Below are positions 21,101 through 32,000 of a DNA stretch of 64,000 bases, piece after piece (the first letter of the stretch is position 1; each line of letters begins with the position of its first letter). The notes under the pieces were generated by a model. That model saw only the letters and a list, made by a program, of their open reading frames with translations, was not told the DNA's origin and searched no databases. The DNA lies in contig JAACJP010000031.1 of NCBI GenBank assembly GCA_013368375.1, forward strand, positions 124,001-188,000, in the 5' to 3' direction. The translations under genes were made by a program, and so were the position numbers. The DNA is from Tricholomella constricta. Its lineage: Eukaryota > Basidiomycota > Agaricomycetes > Agaricales > Lyophyllaceae.

Positions 21101-24100
21101 ATTCCTTGCGGCGGTTATCGTCTCCGCCATTGCCTCCGTTACCACTATTCCCGGTTTGTCCACCATCACCACCTTTGCCTCCACCGTCGCGGCGCATCAA
21201 ATTGCGGCGAGACTTGTTGCGGCGCGACTCGCTACGACAAGACTTGCTGCGGCGCGAACTGCTACGACGAGACCTGCTGCGACGGGACCTGCTGCGACGG
21301 GACTTGCTGCGACTGCGGGAACGAGATTCCTTGCGGCGGTTATCGTTTCCGCCATTGCCTCCGTTACCACTGTTCCCGGTTTGTCCACCATCGCCACCTT
21401 TGCCTCCACCATCACGGCGCATCAAATTGCGGCGAGACTTGTTGCGGCGCGACTCGCTACGACAAGACTTGCTGCGGCGCGAACTGCTACGACGAGACCT
21501 GCTTCGGCGAGATCTGCTGCGACGGGACTTGCTGCGACTGCGGGAACGAGATTCCTTGCGGCGGTTATCGTTTCCGCCATTGCCTCCATTACCACTGTTC
21601 CCGGTTTGTCCACCATCACCACCTTTGCCCCCACCGTCACGGCGCATCAAATTGCGGCGAGACTTGTTGCGGCGCGACTCGCTACGACAAGACTTGCTGC
21701 GGCGCGAACTGCTACGACGAGACCTGCTTCGGCGAGATCTGCTGCGACGGGACTTGCTGCGACTGCGGGAACGAGATTCCTTGCGGCGATTATCGTTTCC
21801 GCCATTGCCTCCGTTACCACTGTTCCCGGTTTGTCCACCATCACCACCTTTGCCTCCACCGTCGCGGCGCATCAAATTGCGGCGAGATTTGCTGTGACGG
21901 GACCTACCGCGACGAGACTTGCTGCGACTACGCGAACGAGATGTCTTGCGGCGGTTATCGTTTCCGCCATTGCCTCCGTTACCACTGTTCCCCGTGCGTC
22001 CACCATCACCACCGTCACCTCCACCATCACGGCGCAGGACCTTAATTGGACCAGTTTTGACAAGGCTGAGAGACCGAGACCTGGTTCGGCTTTTCTTGCG
22101 AGACCCACTACGGTTCTTGCGAGACCCGCTACGGTTCTTGCGCGACCCGCTACGGTTCTTGCGGGACCCGCTACGGTTCTTGCGGGACCCGCTACGGTTC
22201 TTGCGGGACCCGCTACGGTTCTTGCGAGACCCGCTACGGTTCTTGCGAGACCCGCTACGGTTCTTGCGAGACCCGCTACGCGCCATGCGAGACCCGCTAC
22301 GCGCCTTGCGAGACCCACTACGCGCCTTGCGAGACCCGCTACGGTTCTTGCGTGACCTGCTGCGACGGTTGTCATCTCCGCCATCTCCACCATTTCCACC
22401 ATCGCCGGTGTTTCCACCGTCTCCACCATCACCTCCGCCATGACGGCGCCGGACGCGACGGCCACGGTTCACATCTCCACCGTCTCCTCCCCGTCCACCG
22501 TTTCCAGCATCGCCACCGGCGCCACCATTGCCACCGCCAGATTTGCGAGAGCGTGACCTGCTACAACCCTGAGAGCAGGACCTACGAGACTTGGCCCGAC
22601 GGTTTTCATTCCCGCCATTTCCACCATCTCCACCGTTTCCTCCGTGCCCACCGTCACCACCGTCACCACTGCCATCTTTTAATCCTCTGCGCCACGCGTG
22701 GCGTACTTTGCCGCCGTTTCCGCCCCGTCCACCGTCCCCGCCATCGCCACCATCGCCACCACCGGACTTACGGGATCTGCTGCGTCTGGACCTGCTGCGG
22801 GACTTGCTGCGACGGCGGGAATGAGACCTGCTGCGGGACTTGCTGCGACGGTGGGAACGAGACTTGCTGCGAGAGTTGCCCCGACGACGATCCTTTCCGC
22901 CATCTCCGCCATCTCCGCCGTTTCCTCCGCGCCCACCGTCACCACCGTCGCCTCCACCACCTTTATTTCCTTTGCGCCTCCCGTGACGTACATTACCGCC
23001 GTTTCCGCCTCGTCCGCCGTTTCCCCCATCGCCGCCATCGCCACCATGGCCACCACCAGATTTGCGGGATCTGCTGCGTCTGGACCTACTGCGTTTGGAC
23101 CTGCTGCGGGATTTGCTGCGAGATTTGCTGCGGGACTTTCTGCGGGATTTGCTGCGGGATTTGCTGCGGGACTTTCTGCGGGATTTGCTGCGGGATTTGC
23201 TGCGGGACTTTCTGCGGGATTTGCTGCGGGACTTTCTGCGGGATTTGCTGCGGGACTTGCTGCGGGATTTTCTGCGGGATTTGCTGCGACGGCGAGAATG
23301 AGACTTGCTGCGGGACTTGCTGCGACGGCGAGAACGAGACCTGCCCCGACGGTTATCGTTTCCGCCATCGCCTCCGTTACCACCATCTCCGGTGCTCCCA
23401 CCGTCACCACCGTCACCGCCGCCATTTCCTCTGCGCCACACGTGACGTTCATCACCGCCGTTTCCGCCCCGTCCGCCGTCTCCACCATCGCCACCATCGC
23501 CACCATTACCACTGCCAGATTTGCGGTCCTTGCTAGACTTGCTGCGACGGTGAGAGCGAGACCTGCTGCAAGACTTGCTGTGAGACTTGCTGTGAGACTT
23601 GCTGCGAGATCTTCCACGACGGTTATCCTTTCCGCCGTTGCCGCCATCTCCGCCATTCCCTCCATGTCCACCATCACCACCGTCACCGCTACCCTCTTTA
23701 TTTCCGCGGCGCCAAACACGATGCTTGCCGTCGACGTTCCCGCCGTTGCCACCGTCGCCGCCGTTGCCTCCAGCTCCACCAGCTCCACCGTTTCCGCCTC
23801 CAGATTTTTTATCGCCGTCGACGTTTCCACCATGACCGCCATTGCCACCATGGCCACCATCGCCACCGTCACCGCCCTTGCCGCCCTTGTCTTCTTTGCA
23901 TTCGAGCATATCCATGACGAACGAAGGGTCGCGCAGAGTGCAGCAATTGCGAGAGTAAGTCACCATGCTGTCGGGATACTCGGAGTCCTTCTTGTTGCAG
24001 CGGCCGTCGTGACCCTCATGATCATGCTTGATGCACTCTACCAAAAGCGAGTCAAGGAGGCGGCGGTTGACATCGTTGGCGCAGTGGCGGTTGTCCTCCC

Positions 24101-24343
24101 TCAGGCGCTTAAGAGCCTCACGAGGGTTGTTGAACGGAACTCCGAGAATGAAGCAGCGTGTCTCGGGCTTGACAGTGCAATCAAGATCCTATGGTACCCA
24201 AAAAGAAGTTAGAAGGGTTAATGTCGTAGACGTGAAAAAATGCAACGTACTCTGAAACCCTGGTGGCGGGCCTCAAGTGGCTTGGCAATGGCATTACCCC
24301 CGACGAGGAGGAAGAGAGGAAGGAGTTTGTTGACCAGGGGCAT
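18126..24343 (-). CDS. Giant secreted Gly/Asp plus Arg/Ser repeat protein, family unknown
   Basis: Two-exon model: 24343-24251 (31 codons) and 24188-18126, joined in phase 0 across a 62-bp GT-AG intron, giving about 2051 residues. The start MPLVNKLLPLFLLVGG is a clear signal peptide, probably cut after NAIA. Residues ~32-130 form a cysteine-rich head with eight Cys (DLDC, TRC, HC, EC, RC, NCC, EC). The rest alternates flexible Gly blocks (GGDGGNGG, usually followed by NDNRR) with highly basic Arg-Ser blocks (SRSRSRSKSRRSRSRR). At least fifteen modules share the LMRRDGGG junction. There is no membrane anchor or GPI signal; it ends GGWWRRGGWGNLD. RS blocks suggest nuclear SR proteins, but the signal peptide argues for secretion and binding of polyanions or the wall, which is inference. 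NRRK and SRR sites could be Kex2 targets. A TATA box lies about 155 bp upstream of the ATG. Confidence 0.82.
18960..22030 (-). repeat. 225-bp tandem repeats coding 75-residue Gly/RS modules
   Basis: Nearly identical units recur at exact 225-bp steps; for example the three beginning around 21415, 21640 and 21860 (minus strand) differ by few bases. Others in the array vary in the number of RSRR triplets. Low divergence and exact spacing point to recent unequal exchange or gene conversion. Confidence 0.88.
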
Positions 24344-24496
24344 CGTAAATCAAACGAGCGTTACGGTATCGAGATTTGCGATATCAGAGACCAAGACTGA
24401 GAGGCAGAATGCTGAGAGAGATTAACAGACGAGTAATGCGGGGTATCCAGGAGAGTTTCCTCGAAGGATGGGGACAAAACCATGACTTTCAGCGCG

Positions 24497-24504
24497 CCTT
24501 TATA
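24497..24504 (-). promoter_or_regulatory. TATA box of the secreted repeat gene
   Basis: TATAAAGG on the minus strand, 155 bp upstream of the ATG at 24343. An ATG at about 24484 opens a short frame but is probably upstream of the transcript start. Confidence 0.5.
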
Positions 24505-25612
24505 CGATTCCTGGAGGGGGGTGAGATCGATATTGACGTCAGCCTATTCTGAGACCGTCCACCAGTCAAAACTAGAATTTGTGGAAAGCGGTCGAAACCT
24601 AAATCTCTTGAAAGCTTTGATGAGCTCCTCCCCAATAACAGTCTTATTATATAAGCGTTTCCCATCACGAGCTTTCGACTGCTTCTGCTGCCTGCGTTAC
24701 GTAAGTAAATCAACTAAAGGACCTCGTGATCAACGCGTCGCGTCGAGGGAAAGGATCAGTCGTATTTGTTTGGTTTTTTGTGCAGAGGGACACCTTAAAC
24801 GGACCCGTGTAAAATCCGCGTTCCGCCTCCGCCCTTGACATTGTCTTTCGAAGGCCCCTGCCTAGAGTTTAACTCCAGTGCACTGTATAATGGATAAAGA
24901 AGATCAAAGATACTGATAACTGCCGGCGATAAAAGAGGCCAATGAAGAGCACAGGAGCGCACACCCAGCCTTCTGACTGCGAACAGGTGTAAAGTATTTA
25001 GGCAGTCTTGAAAAATCTCTTACGCACATGAATGAATTCCAAGCCATCACACGGGGGGGGACAGGGGGGACGGAAGCCCGCAGTCACGGTATTTATTGTC
25101 ACTTCAAAGATCACGAGAGATGACCTTGTGAAGTGTAAGTGTATTTAAAGACACAGGGCAACGTACGTACACGACCTTTTGGATCCCACACACCTCTGAA
25201 GAGTAGACATGTCCACAATTGATGTACTTCGACTCCAATGGCGTTTCGGAGCTCCTTTCATTCCGCTTCTCAGTTCCACGGCTTGAGCTTCAGTCAACCT
25301 CCATTTCAAAGCTCCGCCTAGTCTTAGCCTTACCCGGATGCAGTCCTAAGGCGAGTCAATCTCAGAACCTAGGGTCTCCGCAGTGACACCTGAGCCACAG
25401 CTTACAATAAGTATCCTTTCGTACAGAATGGAGGAACGAGTGATGGTCTGTCTAGGAGGGACTTATCTTTTTGTGAGACTTCACGAATCTGTAATGGGTG
25501 CGTAAGCCACTGCGAAGCTTTCGTCTTCATGCCGTGCTGTCCCGCAATCTCATGAATAGATGGGTGAGTCCCACACGCATATCATTTCGCCTGGCAGTTC
25601 TCACATCCCACA
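24505..25612. other. Intergenic, no gene seen
   Basis: It contains a G-run (GGGGGGGG near 25056) and no protein-like frame. It holds the upstream regions of two divergently oriented genes. Confidence 0.5.
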
Positions 25613-25620
25613 TATATTTA
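25613..25620 (+). promoter_or_regulatory. TATA-like box TATATTTA
   Basis: It lies 49 bp upstream of the ATG at 25662, which suggests the N-terminal FAH fragment still has a promoter. Confidence 0.4.
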
Positions 25621-25661
25621 AGCAGGAGCCCTGAATCCACTGTGACCTTTGTAGCTTGAGA

Positions 25662-26163
25662 ATGCATATTGCTGTTCGATTCTTGCTGGTTTCCGCCGTC
25701 ACCCTTGCCGTGGAAGCACAACGCTTCGTGCGGTTCATCTCTACCGATGATCGTGAATATACTGGTGATGCCATCCTTCCTGCTTCCACAACGGATGCCT
25801 CCAAAAGCACGAAGGCGAGGGTGATTGAAGGTGACATCCTTGGAAATTTCACCATCACGCAACATGTCAAGGTGATGTTCTGAGCATCACATAATATCGC
25901 AACGACGATACTGACACTTGTTCCTAGACCATTAAGAAGCTTCTTTCTCCTCTTCCGAACGAACGCGTGAGAACCGTTCGCTGTGTAGGATTTAACTATG
26001 CTGCACACGATGGCGAGGTAATAATCTCATCTTGTTTCTCTCGACTTTCAATTTTATCTATCTTCAGGCAGGCCAACCTCTCCCTGGCTGGCCAATTCTA
26101 TTTTTCAAACCTTTCACCGCACTCAACACTCCCAGCGGCCCATCCACGATACACGTTACATGA
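25662..26163 (+). CDS. Truncated fumarylacetoacetate-hydrolase-family protein, N-terminal part
   Basis: Three phase-0 exons, 25662-25871, 25928-26017 and 26068-26163, give 131 residues ending at TGA. The sequence matches the start of FAH-family proteins: RFVRFISTDD, KARVIEGDILGNFT, IKKLLSPL, TVRCVGFNYAAH, then GWPILFFKPFTALN. The catalytic and metal-binding C-terminal domain is missing. The first 19 residues (MHIAVRFLLVSAVTLAVEA) look like a signal peptide, unusual for this cytosolic family. A TATA-like box precedes it. It is either a pseudogene or an expressed fragment. The matching C-terminal region lies just downstream on the opposite strand. Confidence 0.7.
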
Positions 26164-26228
26164 AGACCTGGTCGGTTCAGTACAGTAATCACGAAAAGAA
26201 GGCAACATACGTGCAAAACTAATCAAGG

Positions 26229-26870
26229 TCATACATATTTGATGGTATTCGTACAGGTGCCGACATTCTCCAAACCAACTTCGACCACATCTCCGTCTGT
26301 TAACCACACGGGATTCTCCTTTCCAAGGTTTACACCACTCGGCCTAATGGAAGATGTCAGTCGGTACGACATACCGAAAAAATGAGAGAGAGAATGTAGT
26401 ACTTACGTCCCAGTGAAAATGACGTCTCCGGGGAGCAAAGTCGTACCCATGGAGAAGAAGGACACAAGATGCTTTACGCCGAAGATCATAGTATTGGCCG
26501 TGGTGTCGTTTTGCTTGGCGACACCATTCATCTTCGTCCAAATATTGAGCGTCTGGGGATCAGAAATAATGCTCGTTGAAACGATAGCAGGCCCCCAAGG
26601 CGCCCAGCCGTCAGCACCCTTTCCCATGGAGTACTGAGGCTGCGGTAATCCGCCTCTGTCGATTTGCCAGCCGCGATGAGATACATCGTGGCCAACGGAG
26701 AAGCCCAGGACATGGTCGAGTGCTTCTTCATCGGAAATGCCGGAAGGCCCCCTTCTTGACCACAATCACGAGTCCGGTCTCGTAGTCCATTGTGGAGGTG
26801 AAATTGCCTTGGGTTCAGTGACTGGGATGGGATAGATGAACGGATTACCCGCAGCAGTCCTGAAAAAGAA
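26229..26870 (-). pseudogene. Fumarylacetoacetate-hydrolase-family C-terminal part, frameshifted
   Basis: Read on the minus strand this gives the rest of an FAH domain: AAGNPFIYPIPVTEP, MDYETGLVIVV, SDEEALDHVLGFSVGHDVS, GADGWAPWGPAIVS, LLPGDVIFTGT, and after a clean intron (about 26346-26404) PSGVNLGKE to the end GLENVGTCTNTIKYV. At least two frame changes, near 26790 and 26750, break it. No N-terminal domain precedes it on this strand. It converges on the N-terminal fragment at 25662-26163, leaving about 65 bp between their stop codons. Confidence 0.75.
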
Positions 26871-27550
26871 TAAGCGGGGCCTGTACCACATACATGGATG
26901 GCATCACTCGTATTAGGATGATTATACGTACTCCCCTTTACGGTAGTCTCCCAAAGGCAGTTGTAGATACTCCTTGAACCTGTGGGCTTAGGATATCCGT
27001 ATCTGACCTTTACGGCCTCTCACCGATACTTTTTGTCAATCTCTTAAGGCAAAAAGTGTTAATAGTGAGCCTGAAGCATCCGACTTTTTTTACAGCGCTT
27101 TGTTTAAAAAAAGGTCCACACTCTCTCAGAAATTTCACTTTCAAAATATGTGTAAGGGCCAGGTAAGGGCCTACGAAATGGTACCAAATGCAGTAGCAAT
27201 GCAATAGGGCACAAGTAGAGGGTTTCTCTAGATTGGGGTTCCAGGCGCACGTTGCATCTGAATCATAGCAACAATGAATGGCAGTCTAAGGAGCTATGTA
27301 ACGTCTGCTTTATGTAGTGAGCCTTATCCTTGACTTGATAAGAGAATGAGAATGAGAATTCAATTCCCGACTACGTTACATCAGCAACTCAGGTAGTGGT
27401 TACCTTGTCGGGAGCGTAGGTAAAGGTAAAGCAGAGCTACAGTATAGTATAATAAGCAGGGAGGCATATGGAGAGAAATTAGAGATGGAATAAGCTTTTA
27501 AGTACTTCGGGAATTTAACTTGATTCTACGATTACCTAACACACACCTTC
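26871..27550. other. Intergenic, no gene seen
   Basis: AT-rich with no protein-like frame beyond 64 codons. A short stretch FKEYLQLPLGDYRKGE (minus, about 26970-26930) could be one more decayed exon of the FAH pseudogene. Confidence 0.4.
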
Positions 27551-28897
27551 ATGGCGCGCGCGACGACACGTTCTCAAAAGGCTCCGGCTGCCACGCAGGT
27601 ACATCGCCATAGTCAGTCGCAAAGGACGCGTCGGAATGACGAGTCTGAGGATGAAGGTGGAACGGACCAGGACGGGAATGGTGATGCAGACGGTGATGCG
27701 GATATGGACATCGCCGATGAGGCAGAGACCGTGAGCTGAATTTTTTTCTCACCTATACAGGTTTCTTGACCATATGATAGGAGACCAAGCGGAAAGCAAA
27801 TGAACTCGTGCGTTTGGCATTGTTCACAGAACAGAGAAGGACAGCACTCCGCAGAGAGGACATCTCTAAGAAAGGTAAATGAACTCGAATTGGATTTGTA
27901 ACTCTCAGACGACTTCCGCAGTACTGGGAAACAACCCGCGAGCCTTCAACCGTGTATTTGATCGCGCGCAGGATATCCTTCGAAAGACCTTCGGAATGGA
28001 ACTTGCAGAACTCCAAACCCGTGCGGGTCTCGACGCAGACGCCACCAATGCAGACGACGAACTGAGTCAAGCGCGCAACGCTACAGGCGTGAAAAAGAAA
28101 GGTGTGAAACAGACGACCGGTGTGCAGTCTCCGTGGCTGACGTTGCCTAATAGCCGCAGCGGTGGGCTCCAAGACGTACATCCTGCGATCTGTACTGGAC
28201 CCTGTCATCATAGAGCACGCAGCTCTTACAGATGAACAGATTCTCGAGCAAGAAGCCGCTGATGCGCCGTCCGATGATGACGATGACGACGACGACGAGT
28301 ACATGCCTCGATTCTATGGTAGCCTCATCTCATGGAGCTCTGCTGACCAGCTCGGTGGCATCGGAATCCTCTACACGATTCTTGCGTTGATTCTTGTCAG
28401 CGGCCGAGTCATGAGCGACAGTACGTCCTATAAACAATTCTCACTATCACCCCATTTTGACTTGTACAGTGGAACTCCGCGCACAACTTCAACAACTTGG
28501 TCTTCCGCCAGCAGGCCATGTCAACTTTAGCGCGCAATCAACGCACAAGACGCAGTCGGTGGAGACGTATCTTTCCACGCTTATCCGCCACGGCTATATC
28601 GACCGGACGCAGGTCGGAGACACGAAGAAGGGCAAGGGCGCGAAGCGCGCGCGAATGACCCAGGCGGACGAGGAGAATGGGGCGACTTATGAATGGAAAT
28701 GGGGCAGCCGCGCGCAGAGCGAGGTCGGGGAGAAAGCAATTGCGAAATTCATTGCGGAATTTATGGTTGGGGATGCGGGCGACGACGACGAAGATGAAGG
28801 GGGTCGGGATCGGCGTGAAGGCGCTGGATCCAAACTTGAGAGGATGGCAAGAGGCATCGAGCGTGCTGCCGGGGGCCAGTTGACGGACGTCAAGTAG
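27551..28897 (+). CDS. NSE3: NSE3, MAGE-domain subunit of the SMC5-6 complex
   Basis: Five exons, 27551-27730, 27781-27874, 27922-28101, 28154-28420 and 28470-28897, join in frame. The product has an acidic, disordered N-terminus (DGNGDADGDADMD), then the MAGE homology region: NELVRLALFTEQRRTALRRE, VLGNNPRAFNRVFDRAQDIL, KTYILRSVLDP, then GGIGILYTILALILVSGRVM (the conserved first-helix block of the second winged helix) and VETYLSTLIRHGYIDR near the end. The linker carries a poly-Asp run. MAGE/Nse3 proteins bridge Nse1 and Nse4 on the SMC5-6 ATPase heads and act in DNA repair in the nucleus. Length and domain order fit fungal Nse3. The ATG is the first in the open frame. Confidence 0.88.
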
Positions 28898-29495
28898 ATG
28901 GGGCCCCGTTGATCGGTCCCTGTGATGGAGCGTGGGGGGCTTATAGTAGAGCATATCTTTGTACGACTAATCAACCTTATAACTTACCTACGCGTCGGCC
29001 TGGTTCCTGGCAATTCATGCTTGATTATACGCAAATGAAAACTTGTCGATAAACATCTCCTCCAAGTATTTAAAAGGGATGCTTGGCTGGAGCGCAGACC
29101 AGAAAGTAAATGCGTCTGGAAATTTAGTGCTTTTACTTCCTTGCTCTTGGACGAAAAACTGATTTGAAGAGAAAAAGATACATCTGATTTAGCCGGGATG
29201 TGAACGTCGTCATGTTTTCTTTTAATTCTGTAAACTTGCGCCACGCACTAATGATCTGTTTAGACTCGTGTAGTGTGTGAATAGCAGAAATTATTATTCC
29301 GCGGTGTGTGTATGTACGATGGTATGGTATCGTATGATATAAGAATAGTACAACTTCGAGGGCGCCAAGATTGAAACAAAACCACCCGTGCGGGGATAGA
29401 AAGAATTGAGGAAAAACCCAAAAGACGCACCGTTACCCGAAACAGAATGCGAACTAAGGTAAGTCGAGCCGCCGCCTCACACACCACGCGACACG
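28898..29495. other. Convergent intergenic region
   Basis: It lies between the 3' ends of NSE3 and the sugar transporter. I see no gene here, only presumed terminator regions of both. Confidence 0.55.
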
Positions 29496-31721
29496 CTACG
29501 TCACCAGCGGGTTCTTCCTCTCCGTCTCATTCTCCATCCCATCCATGGTATCCCTGGCACTGGGATCCAACGACCCCGACGCCGCCTTCTCCATCCTACT
29601 GTCGTCCAAGCCCGTCGCCAACGGCTTGTTCGCCTCCGCGGCCTTCGTCTGCTCAACGAGGTCGTAGCGCGAGGCATAACCAGGGGGCGCCCAACGGCTC
29701 GAAGTCCACGGTTTGCAGGCCGGGTCGTTGTACATCTGATGAGCGAGTCAGGTTAAGTTAGTTATTGAAATAGAGCCTGGGACTCGAACGCACATGGTCG
29801 ACGCTCTCAAGCGAAAGGTCGTTTGACTCGTACAGGAAGAACCAGACGAAGATGGCGCCGGCAAGGTTACATGCTGTGAGGCACAGAAAACATAAGTGTG
29901 CGCGCCCTCAAATGCGAAGCAGACATACCTGCAAAGACAAACCCGTATCTAAACTCGATCGCCGAGACAATAAACGGCGTAAAGAACGCCAAGAGGAAAT
30001 TCCAGAGCCTGCGGATTGAATATCAGGCATTGTCCTTCTCGTACGTCTGGGTGCAGCAAGTAGGTACGTGCCAGTTTGATGCCGTTGATAACGCGCCCTG
30101 TTTGGCACGCGTACGCGTCGGGAAAGTCTCGCCAATGAGGATCCACACGCCCCTGCGTTCCACGTAAGCATCCCATCTACTCACCCGAAAAAAAGGGTAC
30201 GACGTACGGGGCCCAGGTCATGGCGTATCCAAGAATAAACATGCACGCGCTGACAATCATCACTGCGAGCTGATGGGTCATCATCTCTCCATCTAAAGCG
30301 AAGGAGGCTTACGCTTTCCAATATTTGGATTTTGCTGAGGGATTTTTGCCGTGCCAGCGGCGGCAAAGACAAAGAGCCAGCAACTCTGCCATATGCCGCC
30401 CCAGATGAGCGGATTCCTGCGTCCGAACTGCAATGAGGGCGACATGGGGTCAGCTGGGGTAAACAAAGAGGTTAAAGACGTACACGCTGCATAACGTACA
30501 AACCGCCAAACGTGCAGACAAAGTTGACAGCGCCGAGGATAATTTGCGTAACGAACGAGTCCTCAATCCCGACTGACGTAAAGATCGTCGCGCCATAGTA
30601 AAAAAAATAGTTCGCGCCCGTGAGCTGCTGGAAACTCTGCAGCGACATGCCGAGGATCGTACGGTACAAAGTCTTATTCGCAGGCCTAAAACAGTCGATC
30701 CAGCCAGCACGGAGGTGACGCTCATACTCGACATTGGAGCGGATATCCTCTACTTTTGCCAAAAGGAACTCGTTCGTGTGCTCCTCTTCACGGGGGATAC
30801 CATGGGAGCGTGCAAGGGAGTGGCATGCCTCCTTGTAGCGGCCGCGGGCGGCGAGCCAGCGCGGGGACTCGGGCATGAAGATGATGCCGAATGCGAGGAT
30901 GCAAGGCCAAATGATGCCGATAGCGACGACAGTGCGCCAGGAGCCTGCGCCGGACATGTTCCGCGTGCCGATGGAGATGCAGTCTGCGTATGGGTGTGAA
31001 TTGGAATGCTTTATCTATATTTCAGAAAGCGGTACTCACAGGCAACAAGGATTCCAAAGGTGATGAAGAGCTGATAAGTGGCGGTCAGGGTACCACGTAT
31101 CCGGGCTGGAGCGGTTTCTGCTTGGTACTAGATAAGGGTGAGAAGCCCGTCGGACAATACTTAGATGACCACCACTTACCATTGGAACGGCAGCGGAGAG
31201 TGCACCAACGGCAAGACCGCTGACCCAGCGGCCGACAGCAAACTGCTGCCATACGGTAGTGGCAGTAGTTTGTATAATGACACCGATGATGAAGAGGGCG
31301 CACTCGACGACCATAGCGTATCTTCTGCCAAGGTAGTCTGCCGTACTGTGTTTAAAGTAGTTAGTGGGAGGCTCGAAAAAAGCCAACAAAGGGACGCACG
31401 GGGCACCACAGAGAGCACCGACGAGGGTTCCGATGGATAGGAGAGAAACGATGAGGCCGGCACGGACGACGGTGAATTCGCAGGTGTCAATTTGGCCGGG
31501 AACAGTGCAGGTGGCGAAGCGCAGCTTGAAATCAGTCATAAGAAGGATATCGCTTATCTGACCGGTGTCGTAACCGAAGATGAAGCCTCCCATAGACGCG
31601 ACGAGGGCGAGAAGGATGGCGAAGTAGCCAATAGGCGTGCCATGCCTGACAAAAAAGCAGAAAAGGAGTCAGAAAAGACGGAGTAATAGGTACGGCTGAC
31701 TGACATGTAGAAGAGCGCCAT
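29496..31721 (-). CDS. MFS sugar transporter (sugar porter family)
   Basis: Multi-exon gene for a 12-helix plasma-membrane monosaccharide transporter. The start MALFYMHGTPIG is chosen because a 57-nt intron then joins in frame to YFAILLALVASMGGFIFGYDTGQIS, the first helix. Family signatures follow in order: YLGRRYAMV, GRWVSGLAVGALSAAVPM then YQAETAPARIRGTL, PESPRWL, QQLTGANYFFYYGATIF, and FLYESNDLSLESVDHMY after the last helix. The C-terminal tail is polar and ends NPLVT. This is the standard hexose/pentose porter layout; the substrate cannot be read from sequence. The ATG lies 280 bp from that of the phospholipase C gene on the other strand. Confidence 0.88.
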
Positions 31722-32000
31722 GAAAGGGGGATAGAAGAAGACGAGCGCCGCAGCTTTTGAAGCATCGTAGGCGGTGATGTCATCGCTGGGGGTGTATGCG
31801 GCCGACGTCCACGGTCATTTGCTCGTGCCCGAGTATCGGATCCTCCTTGGTTTGTAATTAGACACTCTGTAACAGCGGGGAGAGGAAAGGCTCGAACGAC
31901 CGTACCGCGATGAGCACCACTCAATGACGAAAGTTGTTTAAACCAAACATAACCGGCACACGGCTCCGAAGTCCGGCCTCCTCCTTCATCTTCACCCAAC
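31722..32000. promoter_or_regulatory. Divergent promoter, sugar transporter / phospholipase C
   Basis: Only 279 bp separate the two start codons, so both promoters lie here. No clear TATA box is visible. Confidence 0.45.

Noticed and set aside
19241..22045. A 934-codon plus-strand frame rich in Cys-Cys-Asp-Gly, with further 544- and 422-codon frames
   Set aside because: These are read-through of the antisense of the RS/Gly repeats. The minus strand has the signal peptide, intron and TATA box, and the plus frames start and end inside the repeat array with no gene signals.
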